From Phragmites australis (Eukaryota > Streptophyta > Magnoliopsida > Poales > Poaceae), in NCBI RefSeq assembly GCF_958298935.1, contig NC_084927.1, positions 11,002,001-11,066,000 on the forward strand: a stretch of 64,000 nt of DNA. The letters run 5' to 3'. Both the position numbers and the translations under genes were made by a program. Position 1 is the first letter of the stretch. Every line of letters begins with the position of its first letter. Shown piece after piece: positions 44,169-54,888 of this stretch. The notes under the pieces were generated by a model, which saw nothing but the letters and a program-made list of their open reading frames with translations, did no database searches and was not told where the DNA came from.

Positions 44169-44825
44169 GTACCCCCTCATTCTCGGGCCTTGATGTTTCG
44201 AAGAGGGGAGAGGATGTAGAGGAAAACCAACCCCAGCCTGGTATAGTATCAAGAATGCCTGATGTCAATTCCCTATCTTTAAGAAGTTTTTTCGTCGAGA
44301 ACTGTGGGCGTCGATGGCGAGGCCCAAGGCTAATAGCGTACTGGCGGTGGCGATCTGCTCTGGAGCTTTTTGGAGCTAGCATGCGCAGTGTCGGGCCCCG
44401 GGCCAGAGGGGCGTCAATGGAGGTGGTGTACTTCGGGGTCCGTGCCGAGGCCGATATAGGCTATCCGGATTCCTTTGGTAATGGTTCTTCTCGCCTTTTG
44501 AGGTCGCTAGAGTAGAGGTTACGTGTAGGATTTGGGGGACCCTATGTTTGCTTGGCAGGATGAGATGTGCCACTACCGAGTTCTGACTGGACAATGCGGG
44601 AGGTCGTTTAGGGTCTTGTGCTCACACCCCTGTCACGCGCCGAAAGGAGTCTGGGTTATTAATTTGACAGGACGTTCATGCGAGAAAACAAGGCATTCGT
44701 CGTGGAACGCTGCCACGTGCTGGTGAAACGACCGGGGTATGGCCACGGTCCCCTCAGGCATCCAATGGGGGGACACCGCTGTGTCAGTTCCACTTCATCT
44801 CCTGAGCTTACATGGCTGCTTGGCC
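44169..44825. other. LARD-like interior, region upstream of its antisense ORF
   Basis: A long + strand frame (44054-44515) crosses the LTR border and has no motif. The stretch probably holds promoter sequence of the antisense ORF. No gene was recognised. Confidence 0.4.
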
Positions 44826-44829
44826 CAGG

Positions 44830-44836
44830 TATAAAG
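44830..44836 (+). promoter_or_regulatory. TATA box of the LARD-like antisense ORF
   Basis: TATAAAG, in the context CCAGGTATAAAGCTGGGG, is 58 bp before the ATG at 44894 and on the same strand. Confidence 0.6.
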
Positions 44837-44893
44837 CTGGGGTCACCTGGCTGGATTCTGCCCTACGAGTGAGCAGTTAACCTTGACTTGAGT

Positions 44894-45352
44894 ATGGCAT
44901 CATCCTCCTCCTTATCCTCTTCGGAGATGTCGATGATCTCGACGGCTTCTTCAGGAGCTGGACCGTTTCGGTCGTCAGCAGAGGCGCCGGTGGCCATGCT
45001 ACTTCCATCTTTGCAGGGGTGGTGGTTGCCTGCCGCTCTGGCCCGACCCTTGGCTCAGGAGGCCACGCTCGTCGGGATCATCGATATCTCCGATGACGAT
45101 GAGGAGATCGACTGGGATCTCCTGCGGAGGGAGAGCGGTGAGGAGAAGAAGGCGTCTGCGGAGACAATGGCGACTTTGACAGCGAAGGAGGAGGCTGGGA
45201 AGGCGAGACAGATGGCCCCGCCGGCGACCTCCTCGGACTCTTCTTCGTCCTCTGACAGCTCGGGAGCCGGCTATTGTATCGTCCTCCGCAGCGGCAGGGC
45301 GCAAATGAGGCACATACACGGCCCCATGCGTGGCCCCTGTCGGGACCCGTAG
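44894..45352 (+). CDS. antisense ORF of the LARD-like element, intact
   Basis: 152 codons starting MASSSSLSSSEMSMISTASS (ATG 44894; the frame is open a little upstream). It is Ser/Ala/Glu-rich. The motif GIIDISDDDEEIDWD near residue 60 is a hydrophobic core followed by acids, as in SUMO-interacting motifs. Then come a Lys/Glu stretch, a Ser run (TSSDSSSSSDSSG) and the end YCIVLRSGRAQMRH. Codon choice is GC-rich. It lies antisense to the element near its 3' LTR, the same place and orientation as the antisense ORF of the gypsy element. No known domain was recognised. Confidence 0.6.
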   Translation: MASSSSLSSSEMSMISTASSGAGPFRSSAEAPVAMLLPSLQGWWLPAALARPLAQEATLVGIIDISDDDEEIDWDLLRRESGEEKKASAETMATLTAKEEAGKARQMAPPATSSDSSSSSDSSGAGYCIVLRSGRAQMRHIHGPMRGPCRDP

Positions 45353-46020
45353 AAGGTGAAGGCGGTCTTCTGGAGGGAGCTCTTGGCAAAGTCGTGAGGC
45401 ATTCATGTCTCACAGTCGACCATGGCTTTGTTGTGGGCCCATGGCTTGACTTAGTCACCTTGTACTCTTTCTCCCCCTGGTTTGCTCTGTCGAGGTCCAT
45501 CTCCTTTGTAGCAATCTTTGTATTGTCACTCTTTGTATGTGTCCTCCGGATGTACTAGTTGTTTAATAATATAATATGGATCTTCGGGGACGGTCGTGTC
45601 TCTTTCTGTATCGGAGTGCAAGGGGACCTTTCGAACGGGTGACCGTATGTATGTGTGCCTTCGTGCCTTCGAGCCACACTTCTTTGTCCCCTTCGTAGGT
45701 GATGGCTAGTTTTTCGGATGACCGAGGTACCGAGTCTTCGCATAGATCATCGCCGGTTTCGTTCCTTCTGGGTGAGAAGTGGCCTTGGGAATCTAGTGGT
45801 GGTAGATACGTAGGGTCACTAAGGAGGGCCGGATGAAGCAGTGGTGACCTCGTCATTCCCGGTTGTTGCGTACTCCTCGGGCTCGGTATTGGTAGGGCCT
45901 TCTTCCAAATTTGTCCTAGATTTTTGACCCAGCAAAGTCCATCTGGAACCTCTGGAGACAAGCTCCGGAGGTGGTCCTTGACCCTTCAGGTCCTTAGCCA
46001 CTCCCTGGCTTCGGAGGCGA
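45353..46020. other. LARD-like interior, no gene recognised
   Basis: Contains a likely 3' end of the antisense transcript (GTCACTCTTTGTATGTG and AATATAATATGG at 45525-45580). Overlapping frames on the minus strand have no motif. Confidence 0.4.
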
Positions 46021-46025
46021 TCTAT

Positions 46026-46643
46026 TTAAAGAATGGCAATAGCGTTGTTGGAGGTGAAGCCGAAGGCTAGATGGGAGAGGTGGTTCGCGACCCCCTCGGC
46101 CCTTAGCCACTGCTCGACTCTGGAGGTACTCTGTCCAGAGCCTCGCGATGGCATGTCAGAGGCGAAGCCGAAGGCTAGGAGGTAGAGGTGGTCCACGACC
46201 CCCTCGGCCCTTAGCCGCTGCCCGGCTCCAGAGGTACTCCGTCCGGATCCTAGCGACGGCATGTCGGAGGCAAAACTGAGGGCCAGGCGGGGGAGGTGGT
46301 CCTCAACCCCTTCGGCCCTTAGTCGTTGCCCGGCTCCGGAGGTACTCCATCCAAAGCCTGGCAACGGCATGTCGGGGGCGAAGCTGAGGGCCAGGCGGGG
46401 GAAGTGGTCTGCGACCCCCTCGGCCCTTAGCTGTTGCCCGGCCCCAGAGGTACTCCGTTTAGAGCCTGGCGACAGCGTGTCGCAGGCGAAGCCGAGGGCT
46501 AGGCGGGAGAGGTGGTCCGCGACCCCCTCGGCCCTGAGTCGCTGCCATGAATTTGTAGCCTCTGCAATGGATAATTGAGGGTTCCGCTCTATTTCCCGTG
46601 CCACACAGCGTGGGCTTTTATTAAATGTTAGTACACTTTTCAC
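46026..46643 (-). repeat. 108-bp tandem repeat, five copies, open in one frame (36-residue units)
   Basis: CCCTCGGCCCTTAG recurs at 46093, 46201, 46309, 46417 and 46525, an exact 108-bp spacing. Since 108 is divisible by 3, the minus-strand frame of 205 codons repeats a 36-residue unit, with RLRAEGVADHL and STSGAGQ in each. The frame is in the sense direction of the element. Two more units lie at 48650-48875. A protein product is not proven; the openness may only reflect the period. Confidence 0.85.
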
Positions 46644-46884
46644 AAAATGACGTATGAAATGTGTCTTTAAAGGAGATGGTAGGGTAATGATTTAACCTTT
46701 TACCATATGTGTTTGAGTCACGCTGGTCATATCTTTCCCTGTAGGAAGAGGGATTTTTATACCCCTTTTTGATCTGTTTTGTTGTGCCCCTTGGAGGCCG
46801 TCGGGTTTCGTACCCCTTCAGCACGGAGGCATTTGCCTTCAAGATGCTGGTGTAATCTTCCTGTTAGGTCCTTTCAAAACCTTT

Positions 46885-47215
46885 CCACCTGGCGAAGTTT
46901 TCGGAAAACATCTCCATTTGCGGGAGCTTTTGGAAGTCTCTCCGTTGTACGTAGGTTTGGTAAAGCTCTCCGTTTTTGTCGGAGATTTGGTAAACCTCTC
47001 TGTTTTTGGCTGAGGTTTTGTAAAACACTCCATTGTGCCGAGGTTTGGTAAAGCTCTCCATTTTTTTCAGAGGTTTTGTAAAACACTCCGTTGTGCTGAG
47101 GTTTGGTAAAGCTCTCTATTTTTACCAGAGGTTCTATAAAACACTCTGTTGTGCGGAGGTTTGGTAAAGCTCTTCATTTTTGTCAGAGGTTTTGTAAAAC
47201 TCCTTAGCATGTATT
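46885..47215. repeat. 58-bp tandem repeat
   Basis: AGGTTTGGTAAAGCTCT recurs at 47041, 47099 and 47157 with exact 58-bp spacing and, more diverged, at 46953 and near 46990. Each unit also contains GAGGTTTTGTAAAACACTC. Confidence 0.85.
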
Positions 47216-47219
47216 AAAG

Positions 47220-48370
47220 CCGAAGGCCCTACACACTATCAGAGCTACGCAATACCTTCCAGGAAACCTAGGAAGTCTTGCCTTCTAGGTGACCTAGGCA
47301 TGCTACGCCCGCGGTGTGTAGGCTCGTCGTGCTCCCGAGGAAACGCCCGGGGTGCACCGCAACACTGTCCATCAAGGATGTGCCCTAGCGCGTGGCATTT
47401 ATACGACCAAAGCTATGCAATACCATCCAAGAAACCTAAGCTTGATGTCTTAGCGGTGACCTAGGCATGCTGCGCCTGTGGCATGTCGTGCAACGAGGAT
47501 TCCTTGTGACAGGATTCCTCAGAGCACCACATCCTCACATCAGGGCAATCCCCTGATATGCGGCGTCCACACACTATTGAGGCTACACAATACCTTCCAG
47601 GAAACCTAGGCAGTCTTGCTTTCCAGGTGACCTAGGCATGCTACACCCACAGTGTGTGGGCTCCACTGCCTACCAAGGCAAAGCCTACCCTCCGGAAAAC
47701 CTTTTCAGGTGACCTTGGGTTTAGGCAAGCAATGCTTATTGGTGCGTGGCCCTATCACGCCTCCGAAGAAATCCCTCAGGGGCGCCGCAACTACATTACT
47801 AAGGAAGTCCCTTGATAACCGGCATCTACACACTATCGAAGCTACACAATACCTTCCAGGAAACCTAGGCAGTCTTACCTTCCAGGTGACCTAGGCATTA
47901 TACGCCCGTGGTATGTAGGCATGTCGTGCAATGAGGATTCCTTGCGACAGCATTCCTCAGAGCACCGCATCTCCACCACCGAGGACATCCCCTAAGGCGT
48001 GGCTTTGACACCCGAGGCTATGCAAATGGCTTCCAGGGTACCCTGGGCATAATTTGCTTTCCAGGTGACCTAGGCATAAGCGGCGCCCGCGGTGGGTGGG
48101 CCTCACTGTCTACCGAGACTACGCAATGCCTTCCAGGAAATCTAGGTAGTCTTGCCTTCCAGGTGACCTAGGCATGCTACGTCCGCGGTACATAGGCTCG
48201 TCACGCCAACCGAAGATGTCCCACGGGTGGCGCCACATCACGATCTATCAAGGAAATCCATTGATACGTGGCAACTACACTTTCGAGGCCGCACAATGCC
48301 TTCCAGGAAACCTGAGCAGATCCACCCCCCAGGTGACCTAGGCATGATGCGTCTACAGGAGTGTAGGGAT
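47220..48370. repeat. diverged long tandem array with CCAGGTGACCTAGGCAT core
   Basis: At least seven copies of (CC)AGGTGACCTAGGCAT occur, near 47284, 47455, 47625, 47883, 48060, 48160 and 48332, mostly preceded by ACAATACCTTCCAGGAAACC. Spacing varies from about 100 to 260 bp. The core AGGTGACCT is an odd palindrome. No coding frame runs through. Confidence 0.8.
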
Positions 48371-48379
48371 TTTGCATGG

Positions 48380-48640
48380 TTATACTAGCTAAGTTTTTCA
48401 GTCTACTGTTGGCAATAAGAAGCTGATTGTAGTATAAAACATAGCTAGGTTATATAACTATTCATGCTAAATAAGGATGTAACTTAAGTTCTACTGCCTC
48501 TACCTAGTGGCTATCTATTGCAAAAGACTTCTAGCAGTAAGGTTGGAGGCCTCCAACATACTCTAACCTTGTCGTATGAAAGATAGATCACTAGGTAAAT
48601 TACTGATAGTTAACAGTGGGCGTACCTTTGTGGAAATAAG
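48380..48640. other. AT-richer spacer in the LARD-like element
   Basis: A non-repetitive, AT-richer island between two GC-rich arrays. Two TAGC/GCTA-rich parts and CTACTGCCTCTACCTAGTGG; no gene seen. It may be a small insertion. Confidence 0.35.
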
Positions 48641-48644
48641 GCTT

Positions 48645-48880
48645 CTATTGTGAGGCTTGGAGGCCTCGAAGCCTGTGGCTAGGCCGAGAGAGGTGGTGCT
48701 TGACCCCCTCAGCCCTTAGCCGTTGCCCGGCTCCGGAGGTAATCCGTTTGGAGCCTAGCGACTGCATGTTAAAGGTGTAGTCGAAGGCTAGTTGAGAGAG
48801 GCGGTCCTCGACCGCCTCAGCCCTTAGCCGTTGCTCGGCTCCGGAGGTAATCCGTCCGAAGCCTGGCGATGACATGTCCC
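48645..48880 (-). repeat. second cluster of the 108-bp repeat (two units)
   Basis: Minus strand frame repeats SGAEQRLRAEAVEDRLSQLA and SGAGQRLRAEGVKHHLSRP, the same unit as at 46.1-46.6 kb, 2 kb away. Confidence 0.75.
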
Positions 48881-48884
48881 CGAC

Positions 48885-49883
48885 TCATTTCTTGTTGCTG
48901 GATATAGTACCGACGGTAGTAGGGTTGATAGTGACGATGCAGGGTTGAGGGGCCGAGGATTTGCCCAGGAGCTTGCCCCAGGCCTCCGAACCGTGCATCG
49001 TCCTTCGCTAGCTCCTTCTGCGGCCAGGTATCCTGCTTGCCTTCCGAGGTATTCCTCCCGTCAGGTCATGAGGGTGCGGTAGTCGTTGGTGTTGTAGCCG
49101 CACCCTGGTCCCTGCAGGATGCACCCGTGTGCCTCTGGGGGCACCGAAGCTTGGAGTTGTCGTTGGGGTCGCTGACGAAGGTGGTGTATCCTGTAGCCTA
49201 TGGTTTCCCCAGGGTCTCCTTCCACTTTGGGAGACTGTCGAGGCTTCCTGGTGAACTGGCTTTTGGAGCTGAAGTGGTTCTGACTATGCTTCCCCGGACG
49301 AGGTGGGCTTGGGGTTCCCTACGCGTGGTTGGTGTCGCGAGGGCGATGTCAGAGGTGCTGGCGGGACCTGTACACCTCGGAGCCTTGCGTCTCCTTGGAA
49401 CCCTCTTTCGCCTGAGGGGCCCAAGGAGGACGTTGGGTGGACAAACTTTCCAAAGATGTTGGCTCGCTCAGGGTATCCCAAGTGTTGTCGAAGGGGATAC
49501 TTTGGGACCAAGACCAGGCGGGAACACTCCTGGGTTGGACTGCCTAGAACCACTGGAAGGCGCCCTGCTTGGCTGTGGCTTTGGTCGCATCCTCTCTTGA
49601 GGTGGCAAGGTCTTCGTCGTGCAGAGGCTGGAAGGCCTCCGCGCCGTCTAGAGTTCCTATACCGGCCCAAGGTTCTAGGTTGGCCAAGGTCGGAGGAACG
49701 CCATCCCACACGACAACGGGGCTGGAGCATGCATACGGTGCACATGGCTGAGACAACCATGCATATAGTTGCATGCTTGTAACGGTGGGTATAGCAGTTT
49801 TGGCTAGCATTTTGGTGGTTTTTCAGGTGGATTCCTACCTCTCTTAGCACTTTTGTGTTCGAATCCCCACGGACGGTGCGCTG
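48885..49883. other. LARD-like interior next to the 5' LTR
   Basis: Long overlapping frames on both strands (for example 49037-49600 on +) arise from GC-rich sequence and show no known motif. In this place an autonomous element would have its gag start. The minus strand GCGCACCGTCCGTGGGGAT at about 49861-49883 is the primer-site region. Confidence 0.45.
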
Positions 49884-50837
49884 TTGGAGCAAGAGTTCGT
49901 GTTGCCCCAGTAAGTACGACGAGAGTTTCTTCTAAGGAGGAGATTCAAGCTTGGAGACGAAGTTTAAGAGTAAGGAACACCATGAATGTATTGATGGTAG
50001 AAAAAATGGGTCGATCTGGGGGACTATCATAGCGTGACTTTGTATTTTTTCACCTCTGTGTCTTTCTACCTCCTCGCTCGTGTCTCTCGCCCAGGCGACC
50101 AGGGCTCCTATTTATAGGGCCGTGCGTAGCTTGTCGTACAAGTTATCATAATGTACAAATATCTGGGATCTGACCAAATTACTGGGCCTTATCCCGGATA
50201 ACTACTTTCTACCCTATCTGGGAGATAAATATCCACCGCAGTAACTATCGTTGTGCTTGGCCCTTGAAGGGGGCGAGTCGGTCGCCAATTGCGGCCCGGC
50301 GCTGCACTGTTAGGGTGTCATGATAGCCTCCATTACGTCGGGGTGTCAGAGTAGCATCCACCAGCCTAGGTGTTTAATGCCGGTCACCTCCATGCAGGCA
50401 AAGCATGACCAGTGCTCCCCTTCTGGCTGATCTTTCCTAAGACCTGATGACTCACCCTGTAATCTCCAGGAAGCCAGCCCAAGCAGCTGGATACAGGGGC
50501 CTCAGGAGACATGACTCCGGGAGGTGAAGGCTTCGGGAGGTTGGACTCCGGAAGGCCGGGGCTTTGGGAGGCTGAGCCTTCGGGGGACCGAGGCTTGGGG
50601 AGACCGAGGTTTCAGGGGGCCAGGCTTCGGGAGGCCGGGCTTTGGGAGGTTGAGCCTTCGGGAGGTCGGGCTGGTTAAGCTAAGGGAAGGCTTCGCAGGT
50701 ACGAAGAGGTGGTGCGAAGGAGCCCAATAGCTTCGGAGGTCGAGCCTTTAGTTGAGGGTCTGGAGATCAAGGCTCCGGAGGGATCTGGATAGTAATCTTC
50801 AACCATTATCCTCAGGCTTGTTTATTTTCCCCCAACA
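49884..50837 (-). repeat. LARD-like element, 5' LTR
   Basis: Starts TGTTGGAGCAAGAG and ends CCCCCAACA. TATA box CTATAAATAGG (minus) near 50110. About 50 bp longer than the other LTR because of an indel near 50125-50155. Confidence 0.88.
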
Positions 50838-50842
50838 TGAAC

Positions 50843-51543
50843 TATATCTAAATTGAAATGGATCTCTTGCATCCATCAAGAATTAGACTTAAATTACTAG
50901 CTACCTTGGTATATATATTGATGTAAATAATTAAGTTATCCATTCATGAAGCTTCTTAGATCCCATCTACATCTAATGAAATAAAACTCAAATTAGAGCA
51001 AGATTTGGGATCTCTACATAAAAAGATTAAGAATTATATCAAATTTCAAGCCCTAAAACAAACTAACCATAAATATTAGGCAAACTAGCATGAATCTAGA
51101 GCAAACTAACCATGAATCTAGATCTAAAATAAGTAATCAATAATCTAGGTAGATCACTTACCTTAATTCTCCTCCATCTCCTCCTCCAAAATTTGCTCCT
51201 ATAGCACCCTCTTGTAGTAGAATGATGGAGCACCCCGATCAGCCACTGTTTAGACCGCAGCTACTCTGTTAGAATAGTGGCTGCTCAGAAAAGAAGCTGC
51301 TACTAAATATGATTGACATTATCCCAGTCAGTTTGTTTGTCATTACCCTAGTCGGTTGAGGGCAATAACCAACTAGGATAATGCACCAACCGACTGGTAT
51401 AATACCTTTTGAACTGATTGGGATAATCTGGAGACCTATAAAGCAGAAAACTGACTGGGATAACTATTTTCACGTGCGGTTTTTGGAATTTGACTGTGAT
51501 GGCCAATTTTGAACCGATTGCGATTTTGGTTTTTGTAGTAGTG
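50843..51543. other. CACTA-3 leader, subterminal repeats and right TIR
   Basis: AT-rich leader (to about 51170), then a region with TTGTAGTAG and GCTGCT words, then copies of CCGACTGGGATAAT in both orientations (about 51318-51460), and the TIR to 51543. Confidence 0.75.
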
Positions 51544-52760
51544 AACTATAGCAGCCACAATAATCTGTGTCGAAAGCTGCGCTACATCATGTCAGTAGGT
51601 CAAGGGCAAGAGCCAAGATAGATGTATCAACCACACCATCAATATATGGATTGAGAAATACTGTCAAGGGAACTTTTCTAGTTGAGAACCAAGTATTGGC
51701 TCGAGTGATTAGTGGAGGTGATTGTACCCCCTACCTACCAAAGATCAAACTCTAGATTTACTCTTTGTGTGTCTTATCAAGGTGGAATTTTCTTACAGTG
51801 GTAGACGACGTATCCGTCGATAGCGAGGTGTCTGTAGTGACTTTGTTATTCTCTAAGCTCCGTATCTTCAGCCTTCAGTATACGCTATGTGAGTGCATGC
51901 GTGTGGTGGTGTGAATATGTGCATACTTCTGTGTGTTATTGTATTGGGATTTCTAAAGAAAGAGAACTCTTCTAGTTCCTGAATCACTACCTTTCCTCCA
52001 TGGGTAGCATTATCCAACGCCTAGCAGTTGAGTCCATCCAGGACCAGTAGTTGACAAGAATCCTAGTCACTAGCTGCGTCTGGTTGGCACCCTTAAGTCA
52101 AGTGAAAGAAGAATTATATATAGGAGCAATGGCGGCGCATAAGACACACGGGTGTATACTGGACTTTTAGGTATGAAACTATAGTGACCAAACCAAAGTC
52201 TAGCATACATGTGTAAATCAATTGTCACTGTAATTTTTACAGATAAAAGTTATGCTTGCAGGGATACTTAGCCAATATTTGAATATTATATTTTCAGTTA
52301 GCGACCTATAATACTGGATAGAAACTTATTTAGTTCTTGTAGGTTCCAGTCTACTTTTATATAGTGACAAATACAAAGAAATTAGGTAAGAGACTTATCC
52401 ATCTCTCCCCGTCTCTTTCTCTCTTCTCCTCTTTTTCCTCATTTTCTTTATCTGCCTTTTCTTTTTCTCCTCTCTCATCCATAACAAAAAAATTTGTTTA
52501 GGGAGGAGCTCTAGCCGCTACTGTTTCACAGTCAGTGGAAACTCCCTGAGCCCCCTCCTCCCGCTGTGTCCGCCCGTGCTTTCATAGAACCATGTTTAGT
52601 TCCAGCAGGGTTCAGGCTAATTTCATTTGAACCTCTGCCTTATGAGATGCTTGAATGAATTTGTACGTGATACTCTCGATTATGGAATCTCTTACTCTAA
52701 AGACATCGGGGTTTTTCCTTGATCGAAAATATAGGGAGGTAGATGTAATATCTAAGCCGT
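51544..52760. other. region between the nest and the host gene
   Basis: A 62-codon + frame (51567-51755) has no motif I recognise. The part 51795-51950, with GACGACGTATCCGTCGATAG and GTG-rich sequence, looks like the 3' end of a grass LINE or similar element, but this is only an impression. A pyrimidine-rich tract (52390-52480) precedes the gene. Confidence 0.35.
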
Positions 52761-52819
52761 TTGTTGTACATCTAGTCGACAAAAATTAGAGCTACGAAAA
52801 CCAAAATGTGACAAAATAA

Positions 52820-54888
52820 ATGGGAGGGAGAGAGAGATAGAGAACAAGTACAACATCGAGACCGAGACGGAACGGAGAACTGTAGCACCAGCCAACACCA
52901 GGCCCAACCGAACAGCAGCCAGCAAACTCGCTCCACCACCTCCTCCATCGCAGCAGCAGGCCAACGCCGGCGCCGGCGCCGGCGCGAAGCACCCGAGCTC
53001 CCGCCGCCTCGGCAAGCGAAGCGTCCCAGCAGAGCCCGCCTCGGCGGCCCCTGTGGCAGCTGCAGCAGCGCGCGGAGCTCGACGGGAGCAACGGCAGCAG
53101 CCCCTGATCGCTTCCGTCCCCAACTCCTCGCCTCCTCGCCGGCGCGCGCGGCAGAGTCAGAAGCAAAGGTGAGAGCCCCAATCCTCCCCACCTCGATCCG
53201 CCCCCGCGCTCGGTGCGGGCGCGGCCAGCTATGGGGGGCCGGCTCGGCCGGCGGCCAATGGCGGTCTGCCACTCGCCGGCGCGGCCTTGGGCTCGTGATT
53301 CGGGCTCCGGGGTGCTCGAATTTGTGGCGGAAACCTAGCCTTCGGTCAGAATTAAGGGTGGCCAGGATTGGATCAGAGGGCGCGAGCTGGTGATTCGGTT
53401 AGAACCGTGCACCGTTGTTGTGGTACCTGTTTGGTTTACCGGTGGAGTTTGTAGTGTGGGTTCTTTATTTCCCGTTGTTTGGTGGATATGTCCTTAGTTT
53501 GTGCATGGAGACGAGCTTGGGAGTTTTGATTTGGTGTGAAACCCTAGCTTCCATTGCCTCTTTTGATGGAGGTGATGTGGATTGGATCAGCAAAGCTTGG
53601 GTTCATCTGAATTGGAGATATTATTTAAATTTTGCACAGTGTGCTGTCCGAAATTTGGTCTCGGTGGAGCCTGCTATTTGGGTTCTCTGTTTGGTTATAT
53701 TTGGAGTTTTTCCAAGTTTGATGATTTTGTAGTACAGGCTCATCTGTACTTTGTTTCTTTTTCTGGCAGCAGGTGGTGCCAGGTTTTGGTTTGTAGATTC
53801 TGGATTGGAATGATCTTTACTACGCTACAGTTGGGTCTGTTTACCCAAGGAAAATTAGCTTACGCGTTTGAATTTTGTGAAGTTGTGAATAAAGCAGCAT
53901 GGTCGGATCAGGGAAACATGTGTTACTCTGTTTTGAGTTCAGTTTCAGAGTTTCTGTTCTTTTAGTTTACAGTTGACCTGTGCATGCCATTTTTATGGAA
54001 CCGGTAGTGGGAGTCCGTTTCTACATGGGTTCGATCTCATTCCTTCATAAAATTCACTTTATATTGCCTCTCTGTCCTGAAGTTTCCCTTATTTTATCTG
54101 GTTTGGCTGTTTCAAGCTCTTATTTTGTAATAGAGTTTCCTCTTTTGATATCATTTTGTCAAAAATAATGTTTCCTGTCATAGCATTGACATATTTTACG
54201 AAACATATTTTCAGTTTGCCATCCGTTGGAACTATCAAAAGCCTAGTGTCCCATGGGGAAAAATAGTTTGTGCTGTCCGGCACATTTTAGAGTAATCAAC
54301 TAGGCTATTTTGCTCCTGTATTAGATCATTGTTATATAAGCAACTATAAACATATATCATTGATTTGTGTACCAATGTCATTTAGTGAGTTTTATCTTCT
54401 CCTTTTCCCTTTTTGTGGGTCGACTCTAGGTTCTTGCTATTATGTGCAAGCTATGTCAGCATATATTGTATTGAAGGAGTTTGCATCATTATGAATTCTT
54501 TGGATTTACGGATGGTGATCGGGATAGGGAATGGGCTAATCCTAACCCTCAATTGTTTCCTATCAAGTGGTAGGATTATCCCACCCCATATCCCAATCCC
54601 ACCCCTTAACACTACATCCAAACGCACCCATAGTATACATTAATTGGAGATATTGATTCATTGTTCTTGGGTTAGACATTTGGCTACTGGTTGCATGTTT
54701 TTCGTGCTTTTGTTGTTACTTCAAACTGGTTATATTGTTGAATCTGATATTTCATTGCAGTGATTTTCCACAATTGGCAGTGTAATATCAAAGGTCAGAT
54801 TGGAGGTACAGTTTTTACTGGAGATTTACACGTGGAGTTTTCTACTTTGCGGTTCAGTTGTGTTTATATGGAATCTCTTTTCTGAGAA
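52820..54888 (+). promoter_or_regulatory. 5' UTR of the TADA1-like gene with a 1.6-kb intron
   Basis: A GC-rich first exon (from about 52830, start not fixed) ends at 53168 with AAAG followed by GTGAGAG, a good splice donor. The likely acceptor is TTTCATTGCAG at 54760 (alternative TTGGCAG at 54780). The second exon leads to the ATG at 54889. The intron (53169-54760) is T-rich and contains a MITE-like piece. Long 5' UTR introns often raise expression in plants. Confidence 0.65.
54490..54635. mobile_element. MITE-like inverted repeat in the 5' UTR intron
   Basis: The right end, reverse-complemented, reads GGGTGCGTTTGGATGTAG and then GGTGGGATAATCC. The left side has TTTGGATTTACGGATGG and then GGGCTAATCCTAACC. 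The arms match imperfectly over about 55 bp. The first bases on the left are lost, so no TSD was found. Confidence 0.5.

Larger units (their letters stand above)
43267..50837 (-). mobile_element. large non-autonomous LTR retrotransposon (LARD-like), 7.6 kb
   Basis: Direct repeats 43267-44168 and 49884-50837, edges TGTTGG and CCAACA (left edge mutated to TATTGG), perfect TSD TGAAC (43262-43266, 50838-50842). The minus strand is the sense strand: a purine tract GAATGAGGGGGTAC precedes the left (3') LTR, and GCGCACCGTCCGTGGGGAT follows the right (5') LTR like a primer-site region. The 5.7-kb interior has no gag, RT or integrase. It has an antisense ORF with a TATA box and three tandem-repeat arrays. 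It must have used proteins of another element. Confidence 0.88.
42543..51543 (-). mobile_element. CACTA-3 element, right part (interrupted; left end lost)
   Basis: The right end GTTTTTGTAGTAGTG stops at 51543 (TIR). Next to it lie subterminal repeats of another family than CACTA-1: words like CCGACTGGGATAAT, seven or more between 51310 and 51460. TNP2 N-terminal sequence is at 42543-43135. Its leader is split by the LTR element 43267-50837. Together with 31831-31938 this is what is left of the element. No left TIR was found, so no TSD can be checked. Confidence 0.78.

Noticed and set aside
44054..44515. 153-codon + strand ORF at the start of the LARD-like interior
   Set aside because: It crosses the LTR border, has no motif, and lacks a promoter-like element, unlike the antisense ORF at 44894.
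47220..48370. Repeat array considered as CRISPR
   Set aside because: Units are long, diverged and irregularly spaced, inside an LTR element of a plant genome; no spacers of equal length and no cas genes.
49858..49883. tRNA-like TTCGAATCCCCACGGACGG next to the LTR
   Set aside because: It looks like a T-arm and acceptor end, but no D-arm or anticodon arm lies upstream. It is better explained as the primer-binding region complementary to a tRNA.
49037..49892. Overlapping ORFs of about 160-200 codons on both strands
   Set aside because: GC-rich interior of the non-autonomous element; frames open on both strands at once, and no domain recognised.
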